Positions 1-13,496 of a stretch of DNA of 64,000 bases are shown here, piece by piece (within the stretch, counting starts at the first letter, position 1; every line of letters starts with the position of its first letter). The position numbers and the translations under genes are program-made. The notes under the pieces were generated by a model. The model was not told the origin of the DNA. It saw nothing but the letters and a program-made list of their open reading frames with translations, and searched no databases. The stretch comes from Argentina anserina (lineage: Eukaryota; Streptophyta; Magnoliopsida; Rosales; Rosaceae), in assembly GCF_933775445.1 (NCBI RefSeq), contig NC_065874.1, positions 29,210,501-29,274,500 on the forward strand, read 5' to 3'.

Positions 1-54
1 AACGAAACAACGACGAATCGCAGAAAGTTCAGATTAAGGGCCTTTCGTGACAAC

Positions 55-1833
55 ATGGGAAGGCCTTTAGTGACAACCGGATTATGCCGTCAATCATGGT
101 TCGTGGTCTTAGCCTCTTTTCTTATATGGCTTTTATTGATTTGTGCATACTATTCCCAGTACATGGTCAGCAAGGGTGTCATGATCACCTTGTTCAATCA
201 CAACATCTTTGAAGACAATTCCGTTGGTGGTGCCTCAAGTTCTGTTGTTAGAGAACCCAATGGTGAAAGCAAAGTTGTTTTCAATGACCAAAGTGGGGCT
301 CTGAGAACCAAATATGTTTATGAGTCTGAAGAGCATGAAAAGTCGAAGAAAGAATTAGGTCGAGCAGCAGATGATAATTCTACAGGGAGTAACGAAGCTC
401 AGCTTGATGCGAATAGGATTATGAAAATACCTATCAAGGAGGATGAGATTCATGCTGATACTAAGTCGGACTTCGAGTCTGAATCCGAATCCGATATGTG
501 CCAAGGTAAGTACATATATGTCCATAAAATCCCTAGCAAGTTTAATCAGGATTTGATAGAGCACTGTAATTCACTTAGCAATTGGACTGATATGTGTGAG
601 TTGTCATCAAACTTGGGTCTTGGCCCTCATTTTCCAAGTAATGAGAGAGTATTCTCCAAAACTGGTTGGTTTGCTACAAATCAGTTCTTGTTAGAGGTCA
701 TATTCCACAATAGGTTGAAGCAGTACAACTGTTTGACAAATGACTCTTCTCAAGCTTCAGCAATATTTGTGCCTTACTATGCTGGCTTAGACGTGTCGCG
801 GTATCTTTGGGGCTCCGGCTATAAAATTAGAGATTCCGGCTCACTTGAGCTGGTGAAGTGGTTGAGAGAAAAACCAGAATGGAAGAGAATGTGGGGCAGA
901 GATCACTTTATGGTGGCTGGAAGAATCACTTGGGATTTTCGGAGATTTACTGATGAGGATTCAAATTGGGGGAACAAGCTGATGCTTCTGCCAGAGTCGA
1001 AGAATATGACCATGTTGACAATTGAATCAAGCCCTTGGAGTAGTAATGACTTTGCAATTCCATATCCTACATACTTCCACCCTTCAATGGACACTGAAGT
1101 GTTTCACTGGCAGAACAAAATGAGAAGACAGCGGAGGAGGGTCTTGTTCTCATTTGCAGGAGGTCCGAGGCCTAATCTTCATAACTCTATCCGAAACGAC
1201 ATCATCGACCAGTGTAAAGCTGCAAGGAGAAAATGCAAGTTGCTAGAGTGCTCTACTGGGCCAGGCAAGTGCCACAAGCCGGTTTACGTGATGAAAATGT
1301 TTCAAGGTTCTGTGTTCTGCTTACAGCCTCCTGGTGATTCTTTAACCAGAAGATCAATGTTTGATTCTATTCTAGCTGGGTGCATACCTGTATTCTTTCA
1401 TCCCGGTTCGGCCTACGTCCAATATGTGTGGCACTTACCACAAGACTACACCAAATACTCTGTGCTTATCTCAGCATTTGACATACAGAACAAGACAGTG
1501 AGCATTGAGAGTGTCTTGAGTAGAATTTCAGGACAGGAAATCGTAAAAATGAGGGAAGAGGTCATCAGATTGATACCTAGTGTTGTGTATGCTGATCCAA
1601 GTTACAAGCTGAAGACTCACGATGATGCATTTGATATATCTGTTAAGGGGGTTCTAAAGAGAGTTGACACAACTAGAAAGGACATGAGGGAAGGGAAAAC
1701 TACTAGTTTTGATTTTGCAGAAAAGGTGAGTTGGAAATTCAATCTGTTCGGGATAGTGGAAGAACATGAATGGGATCCCTACTTTGAAGGAATGGATGAA
1801 AAGGCTAAACGAAGAGAACATGTAAAAGCATGA
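55..1833 (+). CDS. GT47 exostosin-family glycosyltransferase, xyloglucan galactosyltransferase-like
   Basis: Single-exon gene of 592 residues. It should be a Golgi type II membrane protein that adds a sugar to xyloglucan side chains, as MUR3, XLT2 and XUT1 do; the exact sugar and position cannot be read from sequence. Visible: a short cytosolic tail, one membrane anchor at about residues 16-34, a low-complexity acidic stem to about 148, then the exostosin/GT47 domain from Cys149 to about 510. The nucleotide-sugar-binding part holds [11 protein letters not shown] followed by [15 protein letters not shown] at 423-448, the signature of this family. Length matches the family. The ATG at 55 is the first in frame and directly precedes the anchor. 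The intronless structure is normal for GT47A genes. Family call is firm; substrate is inference. Confidence 0.9.
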   Translation: MGRPLVTTGLCRQSWFVVLASFLIWLLLICAYYSQYMVSKGVMITLFNHNIFEDNSVGGASSSVVREPNGESKVVFNDQSGALRTKYVYESEEHEKSKKELGRAADDNSTGSNEAQLDANRIMKIPIKEDEIHADTKSDFESESESDMCQGKYIYVHKIPSKFNQDLIEHCNSLSNWTDMCELSSNLGLGPHFPSNERVFSKTGWFATNQFLLEVIFHNRLKQYNCLTNDSSQASAIFVPYYAGLDVSRYLWGSGYKIRDSGSLELVKWLREKPEWKRMWGRDHFMVAGRITWDFRRFTDEDSNWGNKLMLLPESKNMTMLTIESSPWSSNDFAIPYPTYFHPSMDTEVFHWQNKMRRQRRRVLFSFAGGPRPNLHNSIRNDIIDQCKAARRKCKLLECSTGPGKCHKPVYVMKMFQGSVFCLQPPGDSLTRRSMFDSILAGCIPVFFHPGSAYVQYVWHLPQDYTKYSVLISAFDIQNKTVSIESVLSRISGQEIVKMREEVIRLIPSVVYADPSYKLKTHDDAFDISVKGVLKRVDTTRKDMREGKTTSFDFAEKVSWKFNLFGIVEEHEWDPYFEGMDEKAKRREHVKA

Positions 1834-2275
1834 AGCCTTCTAATTTTAGTTTTAGAGTGGTGATCAGCTCTAGCTAGCTAGCTAGTTTTTTTCTCATGCA
1901 AACATGGACATTTTGCTTTCTTCTTTCTTTCCTTCTTTAGTAGAGACGTGTTTTTTCCTACTTTAGCTCTTGTACAAAACACTGATTGCTTTCAAAATTG
2001 GAACATTCAACCAACATAAATTCTATATTAGAATCTTTTCGCTCTCTTCATTACAAATATATCCCTCATACACTCTTTAAACCTCAACCTATCGACTACA
2101 TATGACGCTTATTTATATCCTTAATCACGTACAAGCTGCAAAAACCGGTAAGAAACCCCCCACTAAGTCTACAATGATGAAACGAAACACATAGTAAACT
2201 TCTCTGTACTATCAAGCTGCTCATACTATAAACAATTGTGTCCAAATACCTTTCAACAAGAAATTCAGCAAGCAA
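1834..2275. other. AT-rich spacer, 3' flank of the GT47 gene
   Basis: Presumed 3' UTR and short spacer before the tRNA gene. It holds a GCTA tandem run at about 1870-1886 and pyrimidine-rich stretches. I see no gene in it. Confidence 0.5.
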
Positions 2276-2347
2276 GCGTCTGTAGTCCAACGGTTAGGAT
2301 AATTGCCTTCCAAGCAATAGACCCGGGTTCGACTCCCGGCAGACGCA
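2276..2347 (+). tRNA. tRNA-Gly (anticodon UCC)
   Basis: A complete cloverleaf can be folded by eye. The acceptor stem GCGTCTG pairs with CAGACGC. The D arm is GTCC/GGAT, the anticodon stem ATTGC/GCAAT encloses loop CTTCCAA with anticodon TCC, and the T arm CCGGG/CCCGG encloses TTCGACT. The discriminator base is A and CCA is not encoded, as expected for a nuclear tRNA. There is no intron. It lies about 230 bases upstream of the PGRL1-like start codon on the same strand. Confidence 0.95.
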
Positions 2348-2357
2348 TTTCCTCATC

Positions 2358-2363
2358 TTTTTT
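2358..2363 (+). terminator. Pol III oligo-T terminator of tRNA-Gly
   Basis: A run of six T residues begins ten bases after the tRNA 3' end, the normal RNA polymerase III stop signal for plant tRNA genes. Confidence 0.8.
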
Positions 2364-2577
2364 GTTGCTTTTCGAAAACGACGTCGAATCTAGAGCTGGA
2401 AATGTGTACTCTTCTCTCTCTCTCTTTTATTCTATTCTCTGCCCAGAAAAGCGAGACTCATCCTCAGCCAATCAACCCCACAACCCCAGAGATATTTACG
2501 CGCCAAAACCATTTCCGTGGCCCAAACTCTCTCCTCTCTGTCTCTCCAACCACTCAGCTTGAGCTTTTCAGAGTCTC

Positions 2578-4811
2578 ATGGCCGGCACGGGCGCCTCCTT
2601 CGCTCCCCACTTAATCGGGTCCACCGTCCCCGAATCCTCCAGAACCCTCCGCAGCACCGGAGCCCCATCCTCCGCTCGACTCTCCACCGGCGCCACCACC
2701 CGCGACGACCTCGGCGCCGCCCCCTCCTGCATCTACGTCGGCCCCATCGAAACCGCCAGCAAAGAAACCCTCGAAGCCCTCTACCGCCAAGTACGAATAT
2801 TTACTTTTAATTTTTTTTTATGGATGCAAATTAATTCCGGTGAATTAAATCAATGATTGTGGTTTTCCGGTGCACGCGGCAGGCACGTGATGCGTACTAC
2901 AGCGGCGACCCTTTGATAGTCGACGACATGTTTGATAGAGTAGAGGTATGTGACTGTGTGCGTGACTATTTTGGTTATGTAGCAAATTTGGGGTTTGCAG
3001 ACTGATATTGTTTGATTGGGGAAACAGATGAAGTTGAGATGGTACGGTTCGAAATGCGTGGTGAAGTACCCTCGTTGCAGTCTCCGGCGACAATCGGCTT
3101 ATGCTGATGCTGAGGTGATTGATTTTGATTTTACTTCATGAATATTGCTCAACTAGCTAGTAGTTATATGAGTAGTGCTAAGAGTTGCTGAAGTCTGTAA
3201 TGAGTAATGAGTAGTGCTATTTGTAGCTCAAGTCTGTAATGTTTTACTTGAGCTTTTTCTTTGGAGTATGACATATGCCTGTTTTTGGATATTATCCAAC
3301 TGCTTTAGTCACCATGTAGTTGTCTTTCCCGATAGAATCACCACGTAGTTTGCAAACTCATGTGTTGTGGGATATGGCAAATTATTGTCTTGTTACGTAA
3401 GGGTATACACCAAGATTTTAATTTGTGATTTCTGTCTCTACTTGAATATTGAGTGACATGGATGTAGGGCAGGCAGACGTATCACAGGTTTTTGCATTAG
3501 CGAGCATATGGATACTCTTTCTTGCATTTGGCAGTGCGTCTTGTCTCATGCCCATAATATACACCGTTGGCCTGGCCTATCAAGATGTAGTCAGTCGGGG
3601 ACTTCCATATGCAAATCAAGCAGCTGCTCTTTCCATGCTGAATGGCGTTCTCTTTATGACATTCGGTTCTGTCATTGGTTTCCCAATTGCAGCTGCTTCG
3701 GGTAAGTTACTTTGCATCCATGATCCTATCTTTTTTCTTCTTCTTTTTCAAATCATGAAAACGAAATTCAATAGTCATTATGGAATTAAGCATGTTCTAA
3801 TCTTCTTGTAGTTGATTTAAGTAAACTCCTTTTCTCTCAGTTAAAGTACTTGAAGGGCTATGGAGGAACGACTTGATGGCACTCAAAGGAGCATGCCCCA
3901 ATTGTGGGGAGGAGGTAAGTTGATCATGACAGATGTTGTTGATAAGAGCATCCAAAAGCTGTTACTCTTTTTTTTCACTCATCATTTTCACTGATTGACA
4001 CACTTTCTTCAGGTGTTTGCATTTGTGAAATCAGATCAGTCTAATAACTCCCCACATAGAGCGAATTGTCATGTGTGTGAATGCTTGTTAGAATTCCGCA
4101 CCACGGCTGAGGTAAGTTGGCTGCTTCTTGGTTCCGACAACAAAAACGCATGTGTTAAAATTTCTATTTTATGAAGAACTAGATATACAAAGATGACCAG
4201 TCCAGAGAAGATACGAGTATTTACCTGATGATTATAAACTTTGAATTTTAATATAGACATGCATACAAAGTGCATCATATTTTAAAGGCCAAGGCATTCT
4301 TTGAGAGGAAACTGTAAGGAATCTTCAGATTGAAATGGAATACAAGTAATACCATCAGTAGATTCTACACTTTATAAACCACATTAAGATGTGCGCTGAA
4401 TTTGGCAACAGCCTCATTGAGAGTCTAAACCCTACACCTTGATGAATTCATAGAAAGCACTCACTTTCTCATTTACTAAATATTCATCTTTCCTCCTTTT
4501 CCATTGAGTTTGTCCTATGAGTTGCACTTTTATGTTGTGTCGAAACTGTTACAAGATGCATTGCTCGTAATATTGCCTGCCTCCTTCTATTTTTTTTGTA
4601 ATGAACCTAGCACTCTGAATCTGATTTATTAGGCTGTAAAAATAAATGTTCAGTCGCGTATGAAATCATATTGCCTCCTTGTATTGCTTGCTTCACAAGG
4701 GGTTTAATTTTTGTGCAGAAATCCCTTTCACCTCTAGGTAGAAGATGGGTTTATGGACGTATCTATCTTGTTTCAAGAAAAAGTCGAGGCCGACTTCAAA
4801 GAAGGGATTGA
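2578..4811 (+). CDS. PGRL1-like thylakoid protein (PGRL1/PGRL2 type)
   Basis: Seven coding exons read by eye: 2578-2790, 2883-2945, 3028-3114, 3473-3701, 3841-3914, 4013-4111, 4719-4811. All have GT-AG borders and compatible phases, giving 285 residues. PGRL1 works with PGR5 in ferredoxin-dependent cyclic electron flow at the thylakoid; the related PGRL2 influences PGR5 stability. Visible: a Ser/Thr-rich N-terminus suited to a plastid transit peptide (about 1-50), the conserved core ETLEALYRQARDAYYSG, two membrane segments (about 127-157 and 172-196), and a C-terminal stromal region with paired cysteines C216/C219 and C241/C244, the redox/iron-binding motif of the family. The short product and its place next to Rab5IP fit the Arabidopsis At5g59400 copy better than PGRL1A/B. 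That assignment is inference from remembered synteny. Confidence 0.9.
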
Positions 4812-5587
4812 GATGCATTCTAAAACCTATGTACAGTAGGAAAAATTTTCCAGCTCCCTTTGTCCAATTGTAATGAGTTTCTTTACCTGAGTAGGATCAA
4901 TTCTTATGTATCAGAACAGAAATAGGATCATTCCATACATTTGTGACTTAGTGTCAGAGGAAATGCATCTCCTAGAATTGTCAGACGATTCAGCTACTTA
5001 AGTTTGATGCGTTTTCTACCAAGTTCTGTTGATTTTTATCCATCTGATTGATAAACCTCCCATATAATATTGGAATCAATCGCACGCAGCTCCCAGTCAG
5101 GTGAGAGCCTAAACGAGATATCGAACCAAGATCACTCAATGATAACTACATTGCACTTGCACACAATTACCAGGTAGCCAAGCTCATAAATCTTGCCACG
5201 GAACAAAGGAATTTAGATATGTTATCCACTTTTTCCCCAGAACAGAACACACCCTGCTCGTCACCGCGCGATGCAACTGTGCAGCTAAAGCCTATGTGAA
5301 TTTGACTACAGGCAATTTTATTAATGATTACTAAAACAATTTTGATTCTCATCAGTTTTTTGCAGGTCATACATTGCTACAATGTGGGGATGTTTATGAA
5401 GAAAATTGACTGAAACATCTATTCACCATAGTTGGATGCTAGCATGTCCATGCTCATATTCGTAATGTTGCTTAATCATAAAGAAATGAGCAAACAGTAA
5501 TGACTTCATAAGAAACTATCTCATTGTATCCATGGCTATCGCTCTCTTCATGCAACCAAATCCTAGCGAAATTGAATGGATGGCCAA
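4812..5587. other. Convergent intergenic spacer
   Basis: 3' flanks of the PGRL1-like gene (plus strand) and the Rab5IP gene (minus strand). AT-rich, with no coding signal and no repeat structure I can support. Confidence 0.5.
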
Positions 5588-7474
5588 TCAGAAGTGTCCC
5601 AAGCTGTATATTATAACCCATGCAAGCTGAAAAACATAAAGAGAATAAATCAGAACAAGATCATCAAAAACGAAAAACGGGCCGCTGTACTTAGATGATG
5701 AGATAGCAGGCAAGGAGATAAGACCACAAATAATAAAATATTACCAGAAAAAGAGTTGTGGATGCAAAAAGTCCCTCTTGAAGGAGTGCTCCATGACCGC
5801 CAAATTCTTCTTCATCAACCTTCAGTATCATCGCATAGTAGCCATATATAATGCCAGTGGATAACGCAAGAAAACTGTAATTCAAAAGTCCCACCTCATA
5901 AAGTCAATAAATTATTCGAAAGTAACTATAAGAGTAAAAAAATTGTTCAAAGAAAGTGAAAAAAATATGCTACATTAGTGAAGACTGAAGATTCAAAATC
6001 ACGAAACACTATTTTTGAACATATTGGGCAAGAATCAATTCTTTTAGCTTGGTCTAGACTCAAACATAAGTTGTTACTGGATCCGATGAGTACTGAATGC
6101 TATCAAGTTGGAAACAGTTAAATGAAAAGTGTAAACACCAAAGCCCCTTTTAACTCTTTTGAGTATAGGTGCTGTACCTATTAGAGATAACCATAATATC
6201 ACAAAAGAACTTGGCATAGCATTGGAAAAAAGCAGATTAATGAATGAGCCATTTCTACATTTGCTCCTCAAGGGAAGAGTATGCCATTGATTGTCATCTA
6301 ACTTTTAGTTCAACTGACTGGCTGTGCTAGTATGACTGTATTTGTTTTAATAAAGTAACAGCCACAAGTCCACGACTCATCTCTGACTTCACGTGCCTTC
6401 TTCAGAAAGCTCACAAGACGCAAGACCTAGAAATTGTCCAGTATTCCCTCTTGAATTTAGAAAGTAACTCTATAAATAGACAAACAAGACTATTTAACAG
6501 GACAAAAAGAGTAACTCTTGAGAATGGTAAGTTACGAAACCTCTACAACAATATTGATTCAACCGGAATGATAAATGAATCGTTTTTTTTAGCTTTAAAG
6601 TAGCACCTAGAGATTTAAGACTCATCATGGTACTGTTAATCTTCCTAAAATGCGCAGCTATCATCCCCAACAAGCTACAAAGTCGAAATTTTATTGATTC
6701 CTATCATTTATTCCAAGCAAAATAATTAATGATTTAACTCTTGAACCAACACAAATTGATCTTCCCCTGCATCTATTTTCACTAAAGACTTTCCTCGCTG
6801 ATTTCCAAACTCAAATCATTACCTTACAAGTTTCAAGTATCTTTTACTTAACCTTAGAATGGTTTTGCATATCCTCTACACCCTACTCATCAAATTTTCT
6901 AAGAGCCTCGATTACCCTCTAACTCAAGTATCCTCCTACTTTACAAGAAAATCCCATTCACTTAAGCATAAATGTAACAGTCGAAGATAGTGATAAACTT
7001 ACAGGACAAACCAAATGCCTCCAACCAATGGCACGGCACCCCATAATAGCCCACACATAAGAGCCATCCCTTGTCGAATCCAATGCAACACATCTCCCAA
7101 TTGATCCTACACCAATCAAAAAACTCAAATCAAAAATCAAATCCTACGCTACGTAAATTTAGGTCAAAACAAACTCAAAATGTTACACCAAGTAATTAGG
7201 CTGCTTAGATTTAGAGGCAGCTGTTAAGCTACTCCCAACAGTTTCAACTCATTTCCAAATATATACAATTAACTTAAAAAAAACTACCATAAATATTGAG
7301 AATCCAAGCTCTGAGAATCAAAACCGATACAGAGAAGCATAGCGAGAGAGAGAGAGAGAGCACCTTGTCCCAGGAAGCTTCTGGATCGAACAACTTGGCG
7401 AACTTGAACGGAGACAAGTGACCGCCGCCGTTCTGGTGCTGCTGGTACTGACCGTTGGCCTTTGCTTCTTTCAT
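5588..7474 (-). CDS. Rab5-interacting (Rab5IP/EMC6-like fold) membrane protein
   Basis: Four minus-strand exons: 7474-7364, 7106-7003, 5874-5745 and 5626-5588. Borders are GT-AG and phases agree; the product is 127 residues. The family (PF07019) includes human RAB5IF/OPTI and is related to EMC6, small multipass proteins linked to membrane-protein biogenesis at the ER. Visible: a soluble Lys/Gln/Gly-rich N-terminus, the conserved FAKLFDPEASWDKDQLGDVL block spanning the first intron, then hydrophobic segments WGAVPLVGGIWFVLFLALS and a short C-terminal one ending in LAWVIIYSLGHF, with VDEEEFGGHGALLQEG between them. The ATG at 7474 is the only in-frame ATG before the conserved block. It stands head to head with the ORP3 gene and tail to tail with the PGRL1-like gene. 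Its exact role in plants is not established. Confidence 0.88.
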
Positions 7475-9083
7475 AGCTTCCTCTTTATCCCGACCTAATA
7501 CCTTCACGGAATTCCGCGGACTATTTGACCGCCGGGGAATCGGGGGAGACGATCGGAGCTGGTTAGGGTTTTGGATTGGGGCGGAGAGAGAGAGAGAGGA
7601 GGAGAGAGAATGTGAGCGTGAGCGTGATCGGAGTGAAGTGGAAATATGGTTTAAAAGGTGAAAAATCAAAGAGGACTAAACGTGTAGGATTTAATTAGGG
7701 AATAGAAAATTGGAGGAGGGTGGGTGTGTAGATCTGATGCGATTGGGTTTGGGTCTGTCTGACTGGGAGATTCATTTCTTTGTAAATACTATTACCTCTC
7801 CTCTCCTCTCCTCACGTGAACTCTTGACTTCTTGAGAGAATTTGATACCCAGTCGGAGAATACCTGCTGTTTCTTTTTGGGCTGACAATAATAAGGCTTT
7901 TTGTCTATAATAAAGAAGGCCTAGCCCAGAATCAAGACCACATAGGCTTGAGACCACCAATCCGAGTCAAAACGCCTTCCCCCTACCACCGAGAATCGAT
8001 TGCCATTTGATCACCTGTAGTGTTTTCGTTTCCACTTGCAATTCATAAAACAATGTTGAAGATGACTTCTTAAAGCGATTTCGATGGACTGATACCATTG
8101 TTACTTTCTGATTTTCGTTAGCATTTTGACTCATTTAATAATAACACCTGCATCGTTTCAATCCTAGTGAAAAAAAAAAAACATTGGTGCTCATAGTAGT
8201 GTAAGCTCTATAGCCCTTGAGCAAGTTATGCACTATGGGAAATTCCTTTTTCTTTTTCTTTTTTTGTTACATCTAAATGAAATGCATCGAGCACGACAAA
8301 AGTAGTTTTTAACAAACAAAAATTATGACGGTTGAGTGAGCTACCACTCCATATCGGTAACAATTTAGACTCCTCAACATATATTACATAAGCATTTTTG
8401 AATGCGGTGAATATCTTTAGTGTCCACCCTACTTGAAGTTTAATAATAACACAACACTATTAACTGTAAGTAAATTTGCTGACCAACCCTTATTTGCCCA
8501 CCCACACACACCCACCTACATTAATGACATGTGTCATTTTCATCTACCATGGTTAGACTATAGTTAACCCTAAAATTCTGAATTTTATTTTTTACCTTAA
8601 ATTAAATAATTATAAAAATATATTATATATAAAAAGTTTCGGGTTTTGGGTTTTGAGCTTAGGGTTTTAAAATTTGTAGAGTTTGTAATGGTTAAAAAAT
8701 AAGATAGATTAAACTCTAAAAAATATTTAATGTAAAATTACAAAAAGGAAAAATCTATTATTGTTATTTATATAAATAATCATAATTATACCATAATTAA
8801 TTTAAAATATGTGTCATTAATCTAGATATATGGACACGAGAATGATCAAATAAAAATAGTCAACAACTACTCTTTAAACTCCAAAATGGAAAAGAGTTTT
8901 TTTTTAAGGAAAAGGAAAAGAGCTGAAAGAACAAAAAAAAGAAGAAGGGCACGCGCCATTGTGGGGAGCGTGAGACTTTGTTCTCATTTCAGCGAAGACT
9001 TGTTGCAAAAGCCAGAAACAAGATTTTCTCCATAACATTTTGATCTCTCTCGATTGGAAATATCGAATTAGGGTTTTCCAGAA
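7475..9083. promoter_or_regulatory. Divergent promoter region between Rab5IP and ORP3 genes
   Basis: About 1.6 kb separates the two divergent start codons. Near the Rab5IP side are GA/CT-rich stretches (7585-7620 and 7790-7815), typical of plant 5' leaders; another GA run (7341-7361) lies just inside its first intron. The middle (8570-8840) is very AT-rich. I see no gene and no certain TATA box or operator. Confidence 0.45.
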
Positions 9084-12000
9084 ATGAGTGGGCCAAACGA
9101 CAAGGATGAGAAGAACAAGGGCTTCTTCGCCGCCATGAGTTCCGGCCTCTCCGTCTTCGGCAACGCCATGCACCGATCCGTCGGCGGGTCTGCTTCCATT
9201 TTCCCCTCTCAATTCCTTACTTTTCGTCTCCTCAATTTTCAATCCTTTTGAGTTCAAATTTTCCCTACTTCTGTATGTTGTTTACTCACAGTCAGTTGTT
9301 GATTTAGATATTGGTAAATTTGACCTGAGATTGATTCTAGCTGATCAGACTTGGTATGTGACTGTGATCTATGATTTCGTATGATGATGCTGAATTTGGG
9401 TGTTCAAAGGTGTGCCCTTTCGAGTTATTAGGTTTGAATTATTAAGTTGGAGTGTTGAGTGAGGACTCTAGCGCGAAATGTGTACTCGTTCGATACATAT
9501 CAGTTTAAGAATTACCAATTTAGTCATGGATGTTAGATGTGTGGCATTGATATTAGATGCTTCCCAACATGCGATAATCTTCAATGTAGATGTCTTGCTT
9601 TAGATTAATTTGGAGGCTTTTGCTTTTGCCTTGGATGAGACTTTAGTAATGTGTACGGCAGGGGGAGGGGAATGACTGGAATTATTATTATTATTTTTTA
9701 ATTTAATGGCTATTTAGTGCAGACTTTTTCATCGGTCCTGATAAGGTCTTAGGAAAACCTATGAAAATTCATATTGATCCCCGGATGGTTTTTGTAAGCT
9801 AGTTATATCAAAGGAGTTTCAGGAACTACAGAGAATAACGCCTTAGTGATAGTTTTACTCTTCTTTTGGGAAGGGGTTTCCATTAATGTTGTGCATAACT
9901 GTCAGCAGTATATACTCAGAAACTTTCAATAGTGTCCCATGGAGATTTCCTTATAAAGCTTATACAGAACTTTGTCTTTTGATTTAGCCATTCATCTGCT
10001 TGTGTACAACAAATTGATAGCCGAAATATCCTCGTACTTCCGGTAGTTGTTGAGGAGTGAATTCTGTCAGTTGAATGTAATTCTCCTGTTTCATTTAGGA
10101 TGCTTGGTTATGAAGGGGTCGAAGTTATAAATCCAGATGGAGGCAAAGAAGATGCAGAGGAGGAAGCTCACCGAGGAAGATGGAAGAAGGAGGTATGCTA
10201 CCTTTTCATCTCTACTATCTAAATCTGAAGGATGTTAGCTACCTATGTGGCAATATGCCAACTTTCATGTTTAATCAGATTGCAATGCTTCCTGAGTTTT
10301 AGGTGTTACTGTGAATCTGTATAGGTATAGCATTAACTCATATACTTTATTGTAAACAGTTGATGCAAGTATATGTGGCTTTTAAGCATTTTCTTGTCAG
10401 TTCTCCCATTGCTCCCTACAAACTATAGGAATTTTGTTACTTCTTTCATGTAATGCTATTGATATCATACTTAACCTGAATTGCTTATACATCTGTACAT
10501 TTCTCTGTTAAAGGAACGAGACGGTTACTGGAAGATGATGCAGAAGTATATAGGTTCAGATATAACTTCAATGGTGACACTGCCTGTATATATTTTTGAG
10601 CCAATGACGATGCTGCAGAAAATGGCAGAGGTTTGTACTAAACATCTAATCTGACTGCATGTCTATGCCTGGATAGTTTTGCACATTGTGTATATAATTG
10701 ATGGTTTTGCCAACCGTGCAATTTGTACAGCTGATGGAGTATTCACACTTGTTGGATCTTGCGGATGAATGTGAGGATCCTTATCTGCAGTTGGTGTATG
10801 CCAGTGAGTACGGCTTTCCTTCTGTATATATAAATGTATATTCGCTTGTGATGCACATTCAAGATTCGTTATATGTTTGATGTATCTATACACATCTCTT
10901 ATTCATTACAGCTTCATGGGCTATATCTGTCTACTATGCCTACCAGCGAACATGGAAACCATTTAATCCTATACTTGGGGAGACTTATGAAATGGTCAAT
11001 CACTGTGGGTTTACATTTGTTGCAGAGCAGGTGAGCTTTTGAAGGCCATGATTTTTCTAGTTTTTTATGTATATACCATCCCCCCTTCTCCCCCCCCCCC
11101 CCCCCCCCCCCCCATGGTGTTTTACATTATCTCTTCTACTTCTCAATTGACTGTCAAAAAACATTATTTCAGATCAGTCATCATCCACCAATGAGTGCTG
11201 CTCATGGTGAAAATGAACATTTCACTTATGATGTGACGTCAAAGCTGAAAACTAAATTTTTAGGGAACTCTTGTGATGTGTATCCTGTCGGAAGGTATGA
11301 GAAACTCTGCCTGTACTTCAGTATGTAGGTTGTGATTATTACTGCATACACTAGTGCTTAATTTATGATAGAAGGTTTTCTTCTGTTTTAGTGGTTTGTA
11401 GAGCTAATTCCTCGGCAGAGCTCAGTCTCTTCCCCTAGAAATTTAAGAGTTATGGAATTCTGGAAAGTAGAAATGCATAATTCACTATCTACTTTGGCTG
11501 TGTTGTAAGGGAAGGAAAAATATGTAAGAATTGGATATGCTAGATAGCCGAGCACATATTTCAACCCTACATTACATTATTTGAATTATGCCAATGCATT
11601 ATTTCAGGAATTTTTGTTTTCTTAACTTCTGTTGATATGGTTGGCTATTTGAAATATTCACGTAAGCAGATGAGATTTTATCAATCATTATGAAGTGTTT
11701 TCCTTTCTTTCTGTTAAACATATATACTCCTTAAATTTAAAAGCCTGGGCGGAACATTTATGTTATATATTCTGCGTTTGTTTGCAGAACACGAGTGACT
11801 CTTAAAAAATCTGGTGTGGTCTTAGACTTAGTGCCACCTCCCACAAAGATAAACAACTTGATATTTGGAAGGACTTGGGTTGATTCACCTGGAGACATGA
11901 CAATGACGAATCTAACTACTGGAGATAAAGCTGTGCTATATTTCCAGCCATGTGGCTGGTTTGGGTATGACTTCCTTTAAGCATGCTTTCTTCTGTCTAT

Positions 12001-13361
12001 GAATCATTCAAGTATATTAATACCATGTTGTTACTGCTAGTTTTTTTTTTGTAGTATTATAGTGAGATCGAACTTTCTATTTTTGCCCTATTAATCTCAT
12101 TGGAGTGGATTACTGACTTGGTGTTAATGAAGAATAACGCTTCAAAATAAATGATTCACTGGATCCTGATATGAGTGGAGTGTTTCAGTACAATCTACTC
12201 ATGAATGAATTTTTAAAAGATTACTTTTGATTTATAGACCATGTACTAGTTATATCTTTGTCAAGTGATGATAAAATAGAAGCTGTATTTTGTTGCAGTG
12301 CTGGTCGTTATGAAGTGGATGGATATGTGTATAACGCTGCCGAGGAACCTAAGATGTTGATGACTGGGAAATGGAATGAATCCATGAGTTATCAATCATG
12401 TGACTTGGAAGGGGAACCCCTTCCAGGAACAGAATTGAAAGAGGTACTCATCGTCTATCTCCGTGACTCCGTCGTATACTTTCTGTCACTCAAATTTCAT
12501 CTGCAATATGTGCAATAGTATTCATTGATTTAAGTTTACATCTATATTATTCTTATGAAGAGCATTCTAATACTGTCATATTGTATAATTCATTATATAC
12601 CATATGGTGTACGTGTGGAATTAAACAGCTGTTACTCATTCACATTTAGTATATATTCAACAATATCTATCTGCTAGGTTCAGCTATGTTCTTGAATACA
12701 GAAACGAGGGTTTGAAGAAGATAAGGAATAATTTATATGGAATCTTATTATGGCACATTGTGTGATCTGTGCTGTTGGTTGTATATACCAAATCCTTTAG
12801 CTTTGCACATTCACAAAGAATGATATCTGCAGGTTTGGCATCTTGCTGATGTTCCGCAGGATGACAAGTTTCAGTACACATACTTTGCACATAAAATAAA
12901 TAGCTTTGACAGTGCTCCTAAAAGGTTTTTGGCATCGGACTCACGTTTGCGCCCTGATAGATATGCACTTGAGAAAGGTGATCTATCCAAAGCAGGTGCA
13001 GAGAAGAGCAGGTATCTCTATCCAAAAGAGAATCAGTGTTGTATTATGTGTGATATTTCTAATTTACTGCCATCACCATGGAACCTGTTATTTATCCTTT
13101 TTACTTCCTTTAAGATTGGAGGAGAGGCAAAGAGCTGAGAAGAGGGAACGAGAAGCCAAGGGACAAAAGTTTACACCAAGATGGTTCGACTTAACAGAGG
13201 AAATTTCACCTACACCGTGGGGTGACTTGGAAGTCTATCAGTATAATAGTAGATACACTCAACACCGTGCTGAAATTGATAGCTCCAACTCTGTTGATGC
13301 GGTTGATGTGACATCAATTGACTTCAACCCATGGCAGTATGGCAATGTGTCCGCAGAATGA
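9084..13361 (+). CDS. ORP3C: Oxysterol-binding protein-related protein, ORP3 group
   Basis: Ten exons: 9084-9187, 10099-10192, 10514-10630, 10731-10803, 10912-11030, 11173-11294, 11788-11964, 12299-12443, 12833-13011, 13115-13361. Phases all agree and the product is 458 residues, the usual length for plant ORP3. ORPs move sterols and phosphoinositides between membranes at contact sites. There is no PH domain, as in all short plant ORPs. The lipid-binding domain fills about residues 60-400 and contains the fingerprint EQISHHPPM at 168-176 (the canonical form is EQVSHHPP). The N-terminus has [16 protein letters not shown]. Near the C-terminus RWFDL stands where ORP3a has the WFDE motif used for ER targeting through PVA12, so localisation may differ. 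The neighbours match the Arabidopsis ORP3C locus; the symbol rests on that. Confidence 0.93.
11089..11113. repeat. Poly-C tract in ORP3 intron 5
   Basis: An almost pure run of more than twenty C residues lies inside the fifth intron. It is a length-variable homopolymer, prone to sequencing and replication slippage. No function is implied. Confidence 0.9.
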
Positions 13362-13496
13362 GGTATAACCCGTTTTGTGTTAGCATGTTTTGATTCTGAT
13401 ACTGGCCCATTTGACTTTTTGGTTTGTGAAAGCAGTTGCTGTCATGTGTACATTGTGTCCCATTCCAGACTCCTTCCTAGCTAGCTAGCTTTGTTC

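Noticed and set aside
5080..5165. Possible tRNA-derived SINE on the minus strand with a GGTTCGATATC-like B box
   Set aside because: No A box at the right distance, no tail and no flanking duplication.
8510..8830. Possible MITE with ATTAATGACA-like ends near the Rab5IP/ORP3 promoter
   Set aside because: The inverted similarity is only about ten bases in AT-rich sequence and no target duplication was found.
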